64,000 nucleotides of DNA from Roseivirga thermotolerans (lineage in GTDB: Bacteria > Bacteroidota > Bacteroidia > Cytophagales > Cyclobacteriaceae). Positions 42,381 to 51,649 of the stretch are shown piece after piece. The stretch's first letter is position 1, and the number at the start of each line of letters is the position of its first letter. Where the stretch lies: assembly GCF_014653175.1 (NCBI RefSeq), contig NZ_BNAG01000004.1:248001-312000 (forward strand), in the 5' to 3' direction. The notes under the pieces are model-generated. The model was not told the DNA's origin, made no database searches, and was given only the letters and a program-made list of their open reading frames with translations. Made by a program: the position numbers and the translations under genes.

Positions 42381-44579
42381 TTACATATTGAGCCAATAGG
42401 TAACCTTAAACACTACCTGTCGGTTTTTTATGTTCAACCCATCAATTCCGTAATTGTCGGTGTAGACTATGAACAGGTCTGACATGGGCTTGTAGCGCCA
42501 TTGAAACCGCGAAAAGATGTTGTAGTTCTCGGCCTGAGAGTTGTATTGTACGGAAGTGGTCCAGAACATACGGTTGGAAAAACTGATTTCTGTGTTGAAC
42601 CTGAAAAGGTGCAGGTCGGTTTCTCCAAACCCTTCAGCTAGTTTCACTTTATTGAAGTCGTAGTTTACACTAAAAGTACCCCATGGCTGTGCCCGCATAT
42701 TGAGTCCACCGGAGAGTCCTGTTTTGGTACCGTTATAAAAGCTACCGTAGCTAAGGCGTAAATCGGTGCTGAAAATCTTTCTTCGGTCGCTGGAGTAGGA
42801 TACAAAATTATCGCTGAACCGGTAATTGGCCACCGGTAAGTTCCGGTCTCCTCCAATCAGATTGGTTGGAACGGGCAGTTCTACTTCAAAAAACATACGA
42901 TTAAAATTGAGCTCAGAAGTGTTTTTGAAGATAAAATCATAGGCCATCCCATGACGCCTCTCATTGAGGCTTCCATCTGTATTGAACCAGGCCATATGCC
43001 AGGTGCGTATGCCGTGTTGGTTGAGAGCGGAGCTTGGGTTTTCGGGCAGAAACCTATACATGAGCCAGGGATTAATGTGTGCATAGCCTTGACGTGTTAC
43101 CTCTTTGGTTTCTGCATTGTAGTTGTACAGTCGTGGGTTAAAACCCAGTTCTGTTTCGTGGTTTTTTCCTACCACATCTAAAGCCCAACCCATTCGCAGA
43201 TTTCTGTCGCGATAGCCTCCACTCATGCCATAATAGTGATTGTCGCCCAGCTGCTCTTCAGTTTCTGCCAAATGGTATCTAAGGGTATTGTTCCAGCTTC
43301 CTGAGGGGTGTACGTAGTTAAATTCAATTCCTCCGTTTCGGCCATAGTCGCCATTTGCGCCTTTTCGATTCATGAAAATTCCCTTAATGACCGACCGGCT
43401 TAGCACTCGCTGATGGACAGCTAATACCGAGTAGTTGTTTGAGGCCAATTCTTCGGTCGATCCGGTTTGCACGTTCATGGCTCCCACACGCATGTTATCT
43501 GTTACATTGCCGGTGAGCCGTGCACCGTAGGTTATGGGTACCTGCCGGCCATTGTTGAGCCCGATGGTTCTGGAGAAGAATGGCTGCACTTGCCAGCTAC
43601 CGAAGTTGGAAAATATATCACCGTTTTCCAGAAAGAAGTTTCTGCGTTCTGGAAAGAAAATACTGAAACGGGAGAGGTTGGTGACCTGTTGATCGACATC
43701 GGCATTGGAGAAGTCCGGGTTTAGGGTCAGATCCAGATTGAGCGAACTGGTAATGGCCACCTTGGCATCCAGCCCTGCATCAATTTCACTTTCGTAGTCT
43801 TCCTGCACTTCGGTTTGAAAGTCTCTGGTAGTCGATCCGGCCAGATAAGGGATAAGTACTACTTTGCCTTCGGCTTTTTTAGGTGGAGCATCCCATTGCA
43901 TAGTGCCCATAAAGTTGATGTCAACGCCACCAAAACTGAGCGGAAACTGGGTCCAGGTAGAGTAATGGTTGCGCTCCATATCCCCTCGAATAAAATTGAC
44001 TCCCCAGGCTGTAGACTGGCTATTGTAGCGAAGGGTTTTAAAAGGTATGGCCATTTCTACCAGCCAGTGGTCGACATAGCTCTTTACCTCCGAAAACCAC
44101 TTGTTGTCCCAGTTCTCATCGAAGTTGGTGTTTCCGTTTTCTACATTCATAAGCGCCTCAATTTGAGCTCCTCCGGCATTTACGCCAAAGAAGAAACCAC
44201 TCTGCTTGTTATTGAAAGGATCAATTATAAAAGTGAAATTATCGCTGTTCCAGTGAGCTTCTCTATTGTCTCTTCGGAGCGACTGAACCACCCGATCTCC
44301 ATTGTCGTAGAGTTTGGCCATCACGTAAATAAACTCATCGTCATAGGTGCACCATACCTCTGTGCGGGCTTCGGCCTCGCCAGTATCGTAAGGCCAGTGG
44401 TTCATCAGTTTGTCAATTTTACCGGCCTGTTGCCAGGCCGGTTCATCAGCCGAACCATCGACTATTATGGGCGATTGAGTCTTGGTAATTCGGTACTGAT
44501 AGGTACTTCTTGTATCGGTTTGTTGAGCTGTTAGGCTCAGAGTAACTGCACAAAGCGCAAGAGTTAAAAAAGCTTTCAT
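42381..44579 (-). CDS. CBM9-like/DUF5916 outer-membrane protein
   Basis: A 732-residue protein with a signal peptide (to about 19). Residues 30-200 are a family-9 carbohydrate-binding-like domain (SPIIVDGSADEPAWQQA.. YVMAKLYD.. DNFTFIIDPFNN). The remaining 500 or so residues, rich in alternating strands and ending in aromatic-hydrophobic VVFKVTYWLNM, fit DUF5916, a predicted outer-membrane beta-barrel. The C-terminal residue pattern favours outer-membrane insertion. The ligand is probably a glycan or polymer, but nothing in the window identifies it. The gene is divergent from the second LytS-type kinase. Confidence 0.9.
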   Translation of the reverse strand: MKAFLTLALCAVTLSLTAQQTDTRSTYQYRITKTQSPIIVDGSADEPAWQQAGKIDKLMNHWPYDTGEAEARTEVWCTYDDEFIYVMAKLYDNGDRVVQSLRRDNREAHWNSDNFTFIIDPFNNKQSGFFFGVNAGGAQIEALMNVENGNTNFDENWDNKWFSEVKSYVDHWLVEMAIPFKTLRYNSQSTAWGVNFIRGDMERNHYSTWTQFPLSFGGVDINFMGTMQWDAPPKKAEGKVVLIPYLAGSTTRDFQTEVQEDYESEIDAGLDAKVAITSSLNLDLTLNPDFSNADVDQQVTNLSRFSIFFPERRNFFLENGDIFSNFGSWQVQPFFSRTIGLNNGRQVPITYGARLTGNVTDNMRVGAMNVQTGSTEELASNNYSVLAVHQRVLSRSVIKGIFMNRKGANGDYGRNGGIEFNYVHPSGSWNNTLRYHLAETEEQLGDNHYYGMSGGYRDRNLRMGWALDVVGKNHETELGFNPRLYNYNAETKEVTRQGYAHINPWLMYRFLPENPSSALNQHGIRTWHMAWFNTDGSLNERRHGMAYDFIFKNTSELNFNRMFFEVELPVPTNLIGGDRNLPVANYRFSDNFVSYSSDRRKIFSTDLRLSYGSFYNGTKTGLSGGLNMRAQPWGTFSVNYDFNKVKLAEGFGETDLHLFRFNTEISFSNRMFWTTSVQYNSQAENYNIFSRFQWRYKPMSDLFIVYTDNYGIDGLNIKNRQVVFKVTYWLNM

Positions 44580-44821
44580 TTTGAGTTGTTGACTTGGGTG
44601 TTAGCTGCTTTTACTCCAATAATTTCCTGAGGTTCAGGGAATAGCGGCTTTTTAGACTAAAGACTTAGTTTTGGTGTCTAATGGCATAAAACGGGCTACG
44701 AAGTCACTCGTCATAGCAATGGTGTATTTGGTGCCATTAGTTGTGTAGTTTGTCTATTTGTATGAATATTAGAAACTTATGGCCTAAGTTTAGTGCTTAA
44801 ACACATGAGTTCACCAGTCTT

Positions 44822-45883
44822 ATGAGCAAACCCCGTTTAGAGAATCTCCTTTTCAATAGCCCCAGAATTGTCTGGCATCTGGTTTTCTGGGCGGTTTATA
44901 TTCTCTTTTTCGGAATTGTTTACGGAAGCTTTGAGGAGAAGTATGCGCAGCAAATTCTGATTCAGTCTACTGATGCTTTGGTACAACTACCGGCTGTCTA
45001 TCTTACCCTTTATGTATTAATGCCGGTTTACCTGTTCCGTCAACGGTATGCCCGTTTCTTTGGCTGGTTAATTGTACTCATTCTTACCTTTTCCATGCTG
45101 GCCTGGATTGGCTATCTGTTAGTACAACAGCCTTTGTTTTGGCCGGAAGATACTTACCGAAGTCCTATCATAAACATTGGCAAGATTCTAAAATTCACCA
45201 CCAAGATATATCCGGTAGTGTTTCTGGCTGTTGTGATTAAATGGTTCAAGTATTGGTATTTGGAGCAGAAGAAGAATCAACAGCTTGTAGAGGATAAACT
45301 GGAGGCGGAGTTAAAGTTCTTGAAAGCTCAAATCCATCCTCATTTCTTGTTCAACACGCTAAACAACCTTTATGCGCTTACCCTCAAGCGAAGCAAAGAT
45401 GCTCCAGAGGTGGTTTTAAAACTTTCGGAATTGCTCGATTACATGCTCTATGAGTGCAATGCCGATAAAATTCCTTTGAGTAAAGAGGTAAGACTACTGC
45501 AAGGCTATATTGAACTGGAGAAAATTCGTTATGGGGAGCGGCTGAATGTGAGCTTTAATATGACTAAAGAAAACGGAGAGAAAATGATTGCTCCTTTGGT
45601 CATCTTGCCTTTTGTTGAAAATGCCTTTAAGCATGGGGCCAGTGAGGAATTGGAAGACTCGTGGATATCGATAGATATAGCCTCAAAAGACAAAAGCCTA
45701 ACCTTAAAGGTTGAAAACAGTAAAAGTAATCATACCGATTCGGAAGATCACTTCTCTTACAAAGAGGGTATTGGGCTCAAAAATGTGAAGCGAAGGCTGG
45801 AGATACTTTACCCGGAGCAGCATGAATTGAATATCCACGAATCGTCAGACTCTTTTTTGGTGGTGTTGAAACTGAATTTTTAG
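44822..45883 (+). CDS. LytS/YehU-type membrane histidine kinase
   Basis: A 353-residue protein with four predicted membrane helices in the first 155 residues (from WHLVFWAVYILFFGIVYG), followed by a His_kinase domain with phospho-acceptor His174 in IHPHFLFNTLNN and an HATPase region (APLVILPFVENAFKHGA.. KEGIGLKNVKRRLEILY). There is no separate sensory domain, so the membrane part is likely the sensor. It is followed after 4 bp by its LytTR response regulator. Input signal unknown. The divergent CBM9/DUF5916 gene, with 242 bp between starts, is a possible target. Confidence 0.95.
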   Translation: MSKPRLENLLFNSPRIVWHLVFWAVYILFFGIVYGSFEEKYAQQILIQSTDALVQLPAVYLTLYVLMPVYLFRQRYARFFGWLIVLILTFSMLAWIGYLLVQQPLFWPEDTYRSPIINIGKILKFTTKIYPVVFLAVVIKWFKYWYLEQKKNQQLVEDKLEAELKFLKAQIHPHFLFNTLNNLYALTLKRSKDAPEVVLKLSELLDYMLYECNADKIPLSKEVRLLQGYIELEKIRYGERLNVSFNMTKENGEKMIAPLVILPFVENAFKHGASEELEDSWISIDIASKDKSLTLKVENSKSNHTDSEDHFSYKEGIGLKNVKRRLEILYPEQHELNIHESSDSFLVVLKLNF

Positions 45884-45887
45884 ACCA

Positions 45888-46616
45888 ATGAAACTTAAAT
45901 GCCTGGTAGTTGATGATGAACCGCTAGCCCGAGAGGTGATTATATCGCATATAGAGAAAATTGAGGCTTTGGAATTAGTGGAGCAATGTGATAATGCGCT
46001 CAAGGCCTTTGAAGTACTCAAGAAAGAACCGGTCGATTTAATATTTCTGGACATTCAAATGCCTAAACTCAATGGTATTGAATTCTTGAAAGTGCTAAAC
46101 CCTGAAGCCCAGATTATTTTTACAACGGCCTATAGAGAATATGCTCTCGAAAGCTATGAGTTGAATGTGGCCGACTACCTGCTAAAACCTGTTTCGTTTC
46201 ACCGTTTTCTCAAAGCCGTAAATAAGGTGGTAGAAGTGCAACAAGAAGAAAATAATGCTGTAGAACCGGCCGACAAATTAAGAACAGACGAACCGCACAT
46301 TTTTCTCAAGGCCGACCGCAAAATGGTGAAGGTATACCTGAAAGACATTCTGTATATCGAAAGCCTCAAGGATTATGTGCGCATTAAACTACCCGGAAGA
46401 GAAGTAATTTCGTTGCAGAAAATCTCATTTTTAGAAGAGAAACTTCCGGAAGACTGTTTCATAAGAGTACACCGATCGTTTATAGTTCCTTTCAAAAAAA
46501 TCGAAGCTTTCTCTAACCATGCGGTTGAGGTGAATGGTGTAGAAATTCCTATTGGCCGCAACTATAAGGAACAGGTGTTAGAACAGCTCAACTCAAGCAA
46601 ATCTATTATTAGTTAA
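45888..46616 (+). CDS. LytTR-family response regulator
   Basis: A 242-residue regulator with receiver domain (Asp55 in LIFLDIQMPKLNG, DDE acidic pocket, Lys in LLKPVS) and a C-terminal LytTR domain (FLKADRKMVKVYLKDILYIESLKDY.. FIRVHRSFIVPFKKIE). It is translated 4 bp after the membrane kinase, which should phosphorylate it. The convergent HAD gene ends 23 bp away. LytTR proteins bind direct repeats upstream of target promoters; none was identified by eye. Confidence 0.95.
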   Translation: MKLKCLVVDDEPLAREVIISHIEKIEALELVEQCDNALKAFEVLKKEPVDLIFLDIQMPKLNGIEFLKVLNPEAQIIFTTAYREYALESYELNVADYLLKPVSFHRFLKAVNKVVEVQQEENNAVEPADKLRTDEPHIFLKADRKMVKVYLKDILYIESLKDYVRIKLPGREVISLQKISFLEEKLPEDCFIRVHRSFIVPFKKIEAFSNHAVEVNGVEIPIGRNYKEQVLEQLNSSKSIIS

Positions 46617-46639
46617 GGCCATATGATTGTGTGCTTCGG

Positions 46640-47356
46640 TTAGGCCCGGTAACCTGCATTTTCTTTGAGCCAGCCTGGCAATTCGCTAATAGATGTCAGC
46701 CGCGGAAATTTATAGCCGTTTATTTGGGCTGAACCTAACTGCTCGTGTGCCCAGGTATCATGAAAGGGTATGTGAATAGCTTGTGCACCCAGATCGAGTA
46801 GTGGAATTATATCTGACTTAAGCGAGTTGCCCACCATAAGCAATTCATTTTCTGTTAGCTGGTGTCTTTTAAGTAGGGCAGCGTAAGTGGCAGTGTCTTT
46901 TTCGCTAACTATTTCAACTGCGCTAAAGTACCGATCGAGGTTAGACCTTGCAATCTTATTCTCCTGATCCCACAAATCACCTTTGGTAATAACCATTAGC
47001 CTGTAGTGATTCTCCAGCTCATCGAGAACCTCTTCTACACCCGGTAATACTTGCACGGGATGTTGGAGCATTTCTTTACCCAACCGGATGATACGTTCTA
47101 CATCACGACCCTTTAGCGCATAGTCTGTCAGCTCCAAAGCTGTTTCTATCATTGAAAGAGTAAAACCTTTTATACCATAGCCGAATAGTTGAAGATTTCG
47201 TATTTCTACTGCGTAAAGCTCCTTTTCCAAACCGGAATCAATGGTCATATAGGCGCTTAGAATAGCTTCGAATTTTAAGCGGGTATCGGTGAAAATGGGT
47301 TCATTGACCCAAAGCGTATCGTCTGCGTCAAAGGCAATGGTGGTAAGGCTAGGCAT
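46640..47356 (-). CDS. HAD-superfamily hydrolase
   Basis: A 238-residue protein with HAD motif I FDADDTLW (nucleophile Asp10, Asp12), motif II around VITKG, and a late motif with MVGNSLKSDIIPLLDLGA (motif IV Asp). The cap insert after motif I is helical, as in phosphoglycolate-phosphatase-like enzymes. Members dephosphorylate small sugar or nucleotide phosphates; the substrate cannot be read. It lies 50 bp downstream of the ArsC-like gene in the same orientation but is probably independent of the arsenic cluster. Confidence 0.92.
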   Translation of the reverse strand: MPSLTTIAFDADDTLWVNEPIFTDTRLKFEAILSAYMTIDSGLEKELYAVEIRNLQLFGYGIKGFTLSMIETALELTDYALKGRDVERIIRLGKEMLQHPVQVLPGVEEVLDELENHYRLMVITKGDLWDQENKIARSNLDRYFSAVEIVSEKDTATYAALLKRHQLTENELLMVGNSLKSDIIPLLDLGAQAIHIPFHDTWAHEQLGSAQINGYKFPRLTSISELPGWLKENAGYRA

Positions 47357-47406
47357 GCTTCAAATTAGCAACTAATAAGCCATTTCCGGCAAGGAAATAT
47401 AGGTTT

Positions 47407-48012
47407 TTATGACTGGTCCTTTTGTAATTCTCTAAACACGTAGAGCATTTCAGAGGCCACTTTCAGGTTTGTATCGTCATAGGCCAATTGCACATCTGGT
47501 GTGTTATCGAAAGCCTTGGGGTCTGAATAGGTAAGAGGAATTCTGGCTGAGGCTTGCGGTATGTAAGGGCATGCTTCATAGGCGGCATCACAGGTCATTA
47601 CTGCAATGAAGGGGTGTTTTAGGTTGTCGGGATGATCGAAAAGCTTGGAGTACATGGTCAGCCGGGTTTGCTTATCGATGGTAACCCGATACCTGGGGTT
47701 TTCACTCTCGTCCATGAGCTCTATGCCAAAGCCCATTCGTTGACAGGAGGCTGCTGCATGGGCATTGAATCGGGTTACTTCCGTTCCACCGGACAAAGAG
47801 CGTATGTTGTAGCCAAAAAAGCGCGCGGCCGTTAGGGCCCAGAGCTGGGTCATTTGGCTTCTGCGAGAGTTATGAGTACAAATGAACTGTAGGGTAGGAG
47901 TGCCGGAACACTCCTTTATTTTACCCATTAATTCATTTAGAAGGCTCTTTCTTTCATGAGAAATAGGAAGCTTTTGAGCCTTTTCAATGGTTTGGAGTAA
48001 TAGCGCATTCAT
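47407..48012 (-). CDS. ArsC-like/low-molecular-weight tyrosine phosphatase fold protein
   Basis: A 201-residue protein from ATG 48012, one base after the DUF6428 stop; a start 168 bp upstream would overlap that gene. It has the PTP loop C-x5-R-S (CTHNSRRS, Cys45, Arg51) and the general-acid Asp in YSDP (164). Cys141 and Cys148 (TCDAAYEACP) have the C-x6-C spacing of the resolving cysteines of thioredoxin-coupled arsenate reductase. It therefore probably reduces arsenate, though phosphatase activity on another substrate is possible. It ends a three-gene operon led by an ArsR-type repressor. Confidence 0.9.
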   Translation of the reverse strand: MNALLLQTIEKAQKLPISHERKSLLNELMGKIKECSGTPTLQFICTHNSRRSQMTQLWALTAARFFGYNIRSLSGGTEVTRFNAHAAASCQRMGFGIELMDESENPRYRVTIDKQTRLTMYSKLFDHPDNLKHPFIAVMTCDAAYEACPYIPQASARIPLTYSDPKAFDNTPDVQLAYDDTNLKVASEMLYVFRELQKDQS

Positions 48013-48013
48013 A

Positions 48014-48472
48014 TTAACAACAACCACCTCCCGGGCTGCAACAAGCCGCTGACGCTTCTGCCTGAGAGGCCGGTTGTTCAATTCCGCAACTGTCTTTGGC
48101 CAGGCAGTCGGTTTGTTGGGTAGTGAGCCAAAACTCTCCATCGTAGAAGTCCAGACCAAATTTTTGGATGGTCGCTTCACCCTGATATTCTACTTCAATT
48201 ACTTGATCGGTAAGGTTGAGGTGACGCTCCGAAAGAGATATGATAGATTTTAATTTTTGTGGTGCTAGGCGGTGGTCATAGTCATTGGAGGTCCATAATT
48301 GAAAATTAATGACCGATTCTTTTCGAATAGTTCCGCCACAATCTATAAAGTGTTTGGTAACGGCACCAACCTCTGTGACATGAAAGTGCGAGGGTATTTG
48401 AGTGCCGTCAGGCAAACGAAAAGAGATTTCTTGAAGATTCTCCAGTATGTGTTTTAATTCAGATAGCTTCAT
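48014..48472 (-). CDS. DUF6428-family protein with cysteine-rich C-terminus
   Basis: A 152-residue cytosolic protein. The first 115 residues resemble DUF6428, a Bacteroidota family found next to arsR genes (FRLPDGTQIPSHFHVTEVG, VINFQLWTSNDYDHRL). The last 30 residues carry six cysteines: Cys123, Cys129, the pair 144/145 and the pair 151/152 (ACCSPGGGCC). Vicinal cysteines and His-rich parts could bind arsenite or other thiophilic metal. It lies one base from each neighbour, so its translation is tightly linked to ArsR and the ArsC-like protein. Function not established. Confidence 0.85.
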   Translation of the reverse strand: MKLSELKHILENLQEISFRLPDGTQIPSHFHVTEVGAVTKHFIDCGGTIRKESVINFQLWTSNDYDHRLAPQKLKSIISLSERHLNLTDQVIEVEYQGEATIQKFGLDFYDGEFWLTTQQTDCLAKDSCGIEQPASQAEASAACCSPGGGCC

Positions 48473-48473
48473 A

Positions 48474-48812
48474 TCAACAGCGTTTAGAGTTACACGGATC
48501 AGGACTATAAGACTGAAACAAACGATTTAGTCTCGACTCAAAATATTTCCAACGTTCGGCATTAATACAATAGCTCATGCTTACACCTTCTATAGTCCCT
48601 GATATGAGCCCTAGACTTTTGAGCTCTTTTAGGTGTTGACTAATAGTAGCCTGAGCCAGTCCTAGTTCGGCAACCAAATCGCTATTAATGCAGGCATTGG
48701 CTTTAAGTAAATGTTCGAGTATGGCTATTCTGGCCGGGTGAGCAAGAGCCTTGGCCATATTGGCCAGTTCGTTTTGCTCGGTGGTAAATAAATCTGTTTT
48801 TGTTAGCCCCAT
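48474..48812 (-). CDS. ArsR-family winged-helix repressor
   Basis: A 112-residue repressor: LANMAKALAHPARIAILEHLL, a helix-turn-helix at about 45-70 (SDLVAELGLAQATISQHLKELKSLGLI) and a wing. Members dissociate from DNA when metalloid or metal binds. The ELCVCDL-type Cys pair of ArsR is not seen; the cysteines here (Cys36 in NACINSD and a C-terminal CNSKRC) could serve instead. It is the first gene of the operon and probably binds the dyad 7 bp before its start. Confidence 0.94.
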   Translation of the reverse strand: MGLTKTDLFTTEQNELANMAKALAHPARIAILEHLLKANACINSDLVAELGLAQATISQHLKELKSLGLISGTIEGVSMSYCINAERWKYFESRLNRLFQSYSPDPCNSKRC

Positions 48813-48818
48813 AAATAC

Positions 48819-48834
48819 ATTGCAATATTACGAT
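48819..48834. promoter_or_regulatory. Putative ArsR operator
   Basis: ATTGCAATATTACGAT is an imperfect 16 bp dyad (12 of 16 positions symmetric, centred on AATATT) placed 6 bp upstream of the ArsR start codon. A second weaker dyad (GAAT-AGATC-ATTC) overlaps the flank at 48835-48847. Such palindromes near arsR starts are typical repressor sites; assignment is inference. Confidence 0.5.
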
Positions 48835-48902
48835 GAATAGATCATTCGACCTAACTTTGGGTATATATTTTTCCCTTAAGTTCTGTGTTTTCTGTACCGG
48901 GC

Positions 48903-50885
48903 TCAGGTAGCCAGCCGGTAGAAATTCTCAATGTTGTGCTGTTCACCCTGCACGTAGACAATATCGCCCTGCTTAATCTTCTGGTCAGCACTAATGTTCT
49001 GAATTAGTTCATTGTTTCTGGATATGGCCAGAATATTAATGCCGTAATTGTTCCGTATTTGCAGGTCTTTAAGCGGCTTACCCACCAGTTTGGAGCTATC
49101 GGTAGTCACCCGGAGGCAGGTAATGTTAAAGTCTGGAAATTTAGAGGGCTTAAAGGTTCTCGGTAGCGATTTTTTATTTTGAAAGAGCTCGTAGTTATCG
49201 GCCCTAACAGCTTCAATAAAGCGGTTGATGTCGTCTACCGGTACTAAAAACTGGTGGAGTATTCTGGAGAATATTTCAATGGATGTTTCGAATTCTTCAG
49301 GAATAACTTCGTCAGCACCAAGGGCCAACAGCTCATTCATTTCTTTTACATATCGGGTGCGGACAACGAGGTAAACCGATTGCGATATGCTTCTTATATT
49401 ACTAATGATGGCCTTGGTGGCCTTGGGGTCTGAGATAGCAATTACCACCCCTCTGGCCTTATGAAGGTGCACATGTTCTAAAATGTGCTTTTGAGAGGCA
49501 TCGCCAAAAAGTATAGGTATCTCCTTTAGCCTTTCTCTTCTTACTGTTTCTGCGTTGAGCTCTAGCACCACATAGGGTATTTGATTTACCCGTGCGGCAT
49601 GGGCCACATTCGAACCATTCACTCCATAACCAATTATCACCAGGTGGTTGTTGAGTTCATCGGGCGCATCTTCTAAAACAGGTTGTAGTCCGCTCATTTT
49701 CTTAGTAACCGAGTCGACTAACCGAGACCTAAGGGCCAGGCTGGAAAGCCGCTCAGAAAACATCATAACAAAAGGTGTGCAGAGCATAGAGAGAATGGAA
49801 ACGGCTAAAAAGTATTGGTTGGTTTGGTCATCAATTAGCCCGTATTCTATTCCTGTTTTAGAGAGAATAAAAGCGAATTCTCCAACCTGAAAGAGCGCCA
49901 GTCCGGTAAGGATAACCGTGCGTGGTGGGTATTTAAGCACAGCCACAGCAAAAGAGGCAATGGCCGATTTGAGTACAAACACACCTACGAGCAGCAAGAG
50001 TATTGGCCCCAGATTTTCAAGCAAAAAGAATACGTCAAGCAACATGCCTACCGATATGAAGAAGAAGGAGGTGAACAGCTCACGAAAGGGGAGTATTATG
50101 CTTGTGGCCTGATGGCTATATTCCGATTCTGATATGATGAGTCCGGCCAAAAAAGCTCCTAAAGCCAGTGAAAGCCCGGCCTCGGAGGTAAGAAAGGCCA
50201 CAGCAAAACAGATGGTAATGGTGGCCAATAAGAAGAGCTCTTTGCTTTTGGTCTTAGCTATGGCATACATGAGCTTAGGCACCAAATAACGCGCACTTAG
50301 AATGGTGACAAGAATAACTACAGCCGACTTTATGACCAGTTCGATAACACTTTGGGTTACATTGGTGGTTGCTCCGGCAATAATGGGAGTAACCAGCATC
50401 ATTGGCACAACTATGATGTCTTGAAAAATGAGAATTCCCAGGGCATTTCTGCCGTGTGGTGTAGAAATTTCGTTACGCTCCTGAAAAATGGAGAGCACAA
50501 TGGCTGTACTGGAAAGTGAGAAGAGAAAGCCCGTAAAAACAGCTTCATTCCAACTACTACCCAAAAGATAATATATACCTCCGGAGAACACCACTGTGAG
50601 CCCCACCTGCAACAGTCCCCCTATAAAAACGGTCCGTTTTATAGACATTAGTTGTTTGATGGAAAGCTCCATGCCAATTACAAACAATAGCAGAATGACT
50701 CCGATTTCGGCAATAATTTCTACCTGTTCGGCAGCTTCTACCAGGCTAAAGGCATAAGGGCCAATGAGAATGCCTGTGAGCAAAAAGCCAAGTATAGAGG
50801 GCAATCGTAAACGCTGAAGAAGAAAAACAATGATTACTGAGAAAACCAGCAATACCAGTAAGTCTTGAAGCAGCGGTAGGTGCAT
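48903..50885 (-). CDS. KefB-type cation:proton antiporter
   Basis: A 660-residue protein: 12-13 membrane segments (1-385) of the CPA2 family, a Rossmann-type TrkA-N/RCK domain (about 408-525, LVIIGYGVNGSNVAHAAR) and a TrkA-C domain (about 575-660, ISADQKIKQGDIVYVQGE). It probably exchanges K+ or Na+ for H+ with nucleotide or thiol control. It lies 29 bp downstream of pgl in the same orientation, so a shared transcript with zwf-pgl is possible. The specific ion cannot be read. Confidence 0.94.
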   Translation of the reverse strand: MHLPLLQDLLVLLVFSVIIVFLLQRLRLPSILGFLLTGILIGPYAFSLVEAAEQVEIIAEIGVILLLFVIGMELSIKQLMSIKRTVFIGGLLQVGLTVVFSGGIYYLLGSSWNEAVFTGFLFSLSSTAIVLSIFQERNEISTPHGRNALGILIFQDIIVVPMMLVTPIIAGATTNVTQSVIELVIKSAVVILVTILSARYLVPKLMYAIAKTKSKELFLLATITICFAVAFLTSEAGLSLALGAFLAGLIISESEYSHQATSIILPFRELFTSFFFISVGMLLDVFFLLENLGPILLLLVGVFVLKSAIASFAVAVLKYPPRTVILTGLALFQVGEFAFILSKTGIEYGLIDDQTNQYFLAVSILSMLCTPFVMMFSERLSSLALRSRLVDSVTKKMSGLQPVLEDAPDELNNHLVIIGYGVNGSNVAHAARVNQIPYVVLELNAETVRRERLKEIPILFGDASQKHILEHVHLHKARGVVIAISDPKATKAIISNIRSISQSVYLVVRTRYVKEMNELLALGADEVIPEEFETSIEIFSRILHQFLVPVDDINRFIEAVRADNYELFQNKKSLPRTFKPSKFPDFNITCLRVTTDSSKLVGKPLKDLQIRNNYGINILAISRNNELIQNISADQKIKQGDIVYVQGEQHNIENFYRLAT

Positions 50886-50914
50886 AATCTACTTAATTTA
50901 GGGTGTTTGAAAGG

Positions 50915-51634
50915 TTAGGGCTTTTTATAGCTGCTTGCCGCAGCTTCATCGAGAAACCAGATTAATTCTCCTTCTTTGGGGTTGATGTGATAGGCCGGAT
51001 ATGATTTGGCCACATCTTGTTCTTCAAAAATCTGTTTTATCTTCTCCTTTTTGTTGTCTCCGGTCACCAAAAAGCATACGGAGCGTGCCTGGTTAAGTAC
51101 CGGGCCCGTGAGCGTGACTCTTTTTTGGCCGGTTTCCGGGTGGTTGGCTACTTCACAGGTTTTGGCACTGTCCAGCAATTCAATTTCATGAGGAAAAATT
51201 GAAGCTGTATGGCCATCGGTTCCCATGCCCAGAATGATTATGTCGAATACCGGATTTCCGTCTTTCTTTGGTAGGTTTTGCTCAATTAACTGTCCGTAGC
51301 GAATGACTTCTTGTTCAGGGTCGTTTTCTCCCAGCACTCTGTGTATGTTGCCTTCAGGAATGTTCACCTTAGCCAGTAAATGCTCATTCGTCATTTTATA
51401 GTTGCTGTCGCTGTCGGTAGGTGCTACACAACGTTCATCGCCCCAGTAAAGGTTTATTTTTGTCCAGTCAAAGGCTGCGGCATAGTCTGTAGCCAACAGG
51501 TCGAAAAGTATTTTTGGTGTAGAGCCACCGGAAAGTGCCACGTTCATTGCTCCATGCTGTTTGTGCCAGGCCAGCATATATTCGGCAAAGGCTTTGGCGG
51601 TAGCAACGGGGTTTTCACAAATATTGATTTGCAT
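50915..51634 (-). CDS. pgl: 6-phosphogluconolactonase
   Basis: A 239-residue protein of the Pgl/NagB-like fold: NVALSGGSTPKILFDLLA, WGDERCVAPTDSDSNY (typical of Pgl) and ILGMGTDGHTASIFP. It hydrolyses 6-phosphogluconolactone to 6-phosphogluconate, the second step of the oxidative pentose phosphate pathway. It starts 15 bp after zwf, so the two are co-transcribed. The His in GHTASIFP is the catalytic base region. Confidence 0.96.
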   Translation of the reverse strand: MQINICENPVATAKAFAEYMLAWHKQHGAMNVALSGGSTPKILFDLLATDYAAAFDWTKINLYWGDERCVAPTDSDSNYKMTNEHLLAKVNIPEGNIHRVLGENDPEQEVIRYGQLIEQNLPKKDGNPVFDIIILGMGTDGHTASIFPHEIELLDSAKTCEVANHPETGQKRVTLTGPVLNQARSVCFLVTGDNKKEKIKQIFEEQDVAKSYPAYHINPKEGELIWFLDEAAASSYKKP

Positions 51635-51649
51635 AATCTTCTTCTTCAG

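Noticed and set aside
42381-44579. Glycoside hydrolase assignment for the CBM9-like protein
   Set aside because: No catalytic domain is visible; the long C-terminal part looks like an outer-membrane barrel of the DUF5916 type.
48013-48180. Extended start of the ArsC-like gene
   Set aside because: It overlaps the DUF6428 coding region in another frame; ATG 48012 directly follows that gene's stop.
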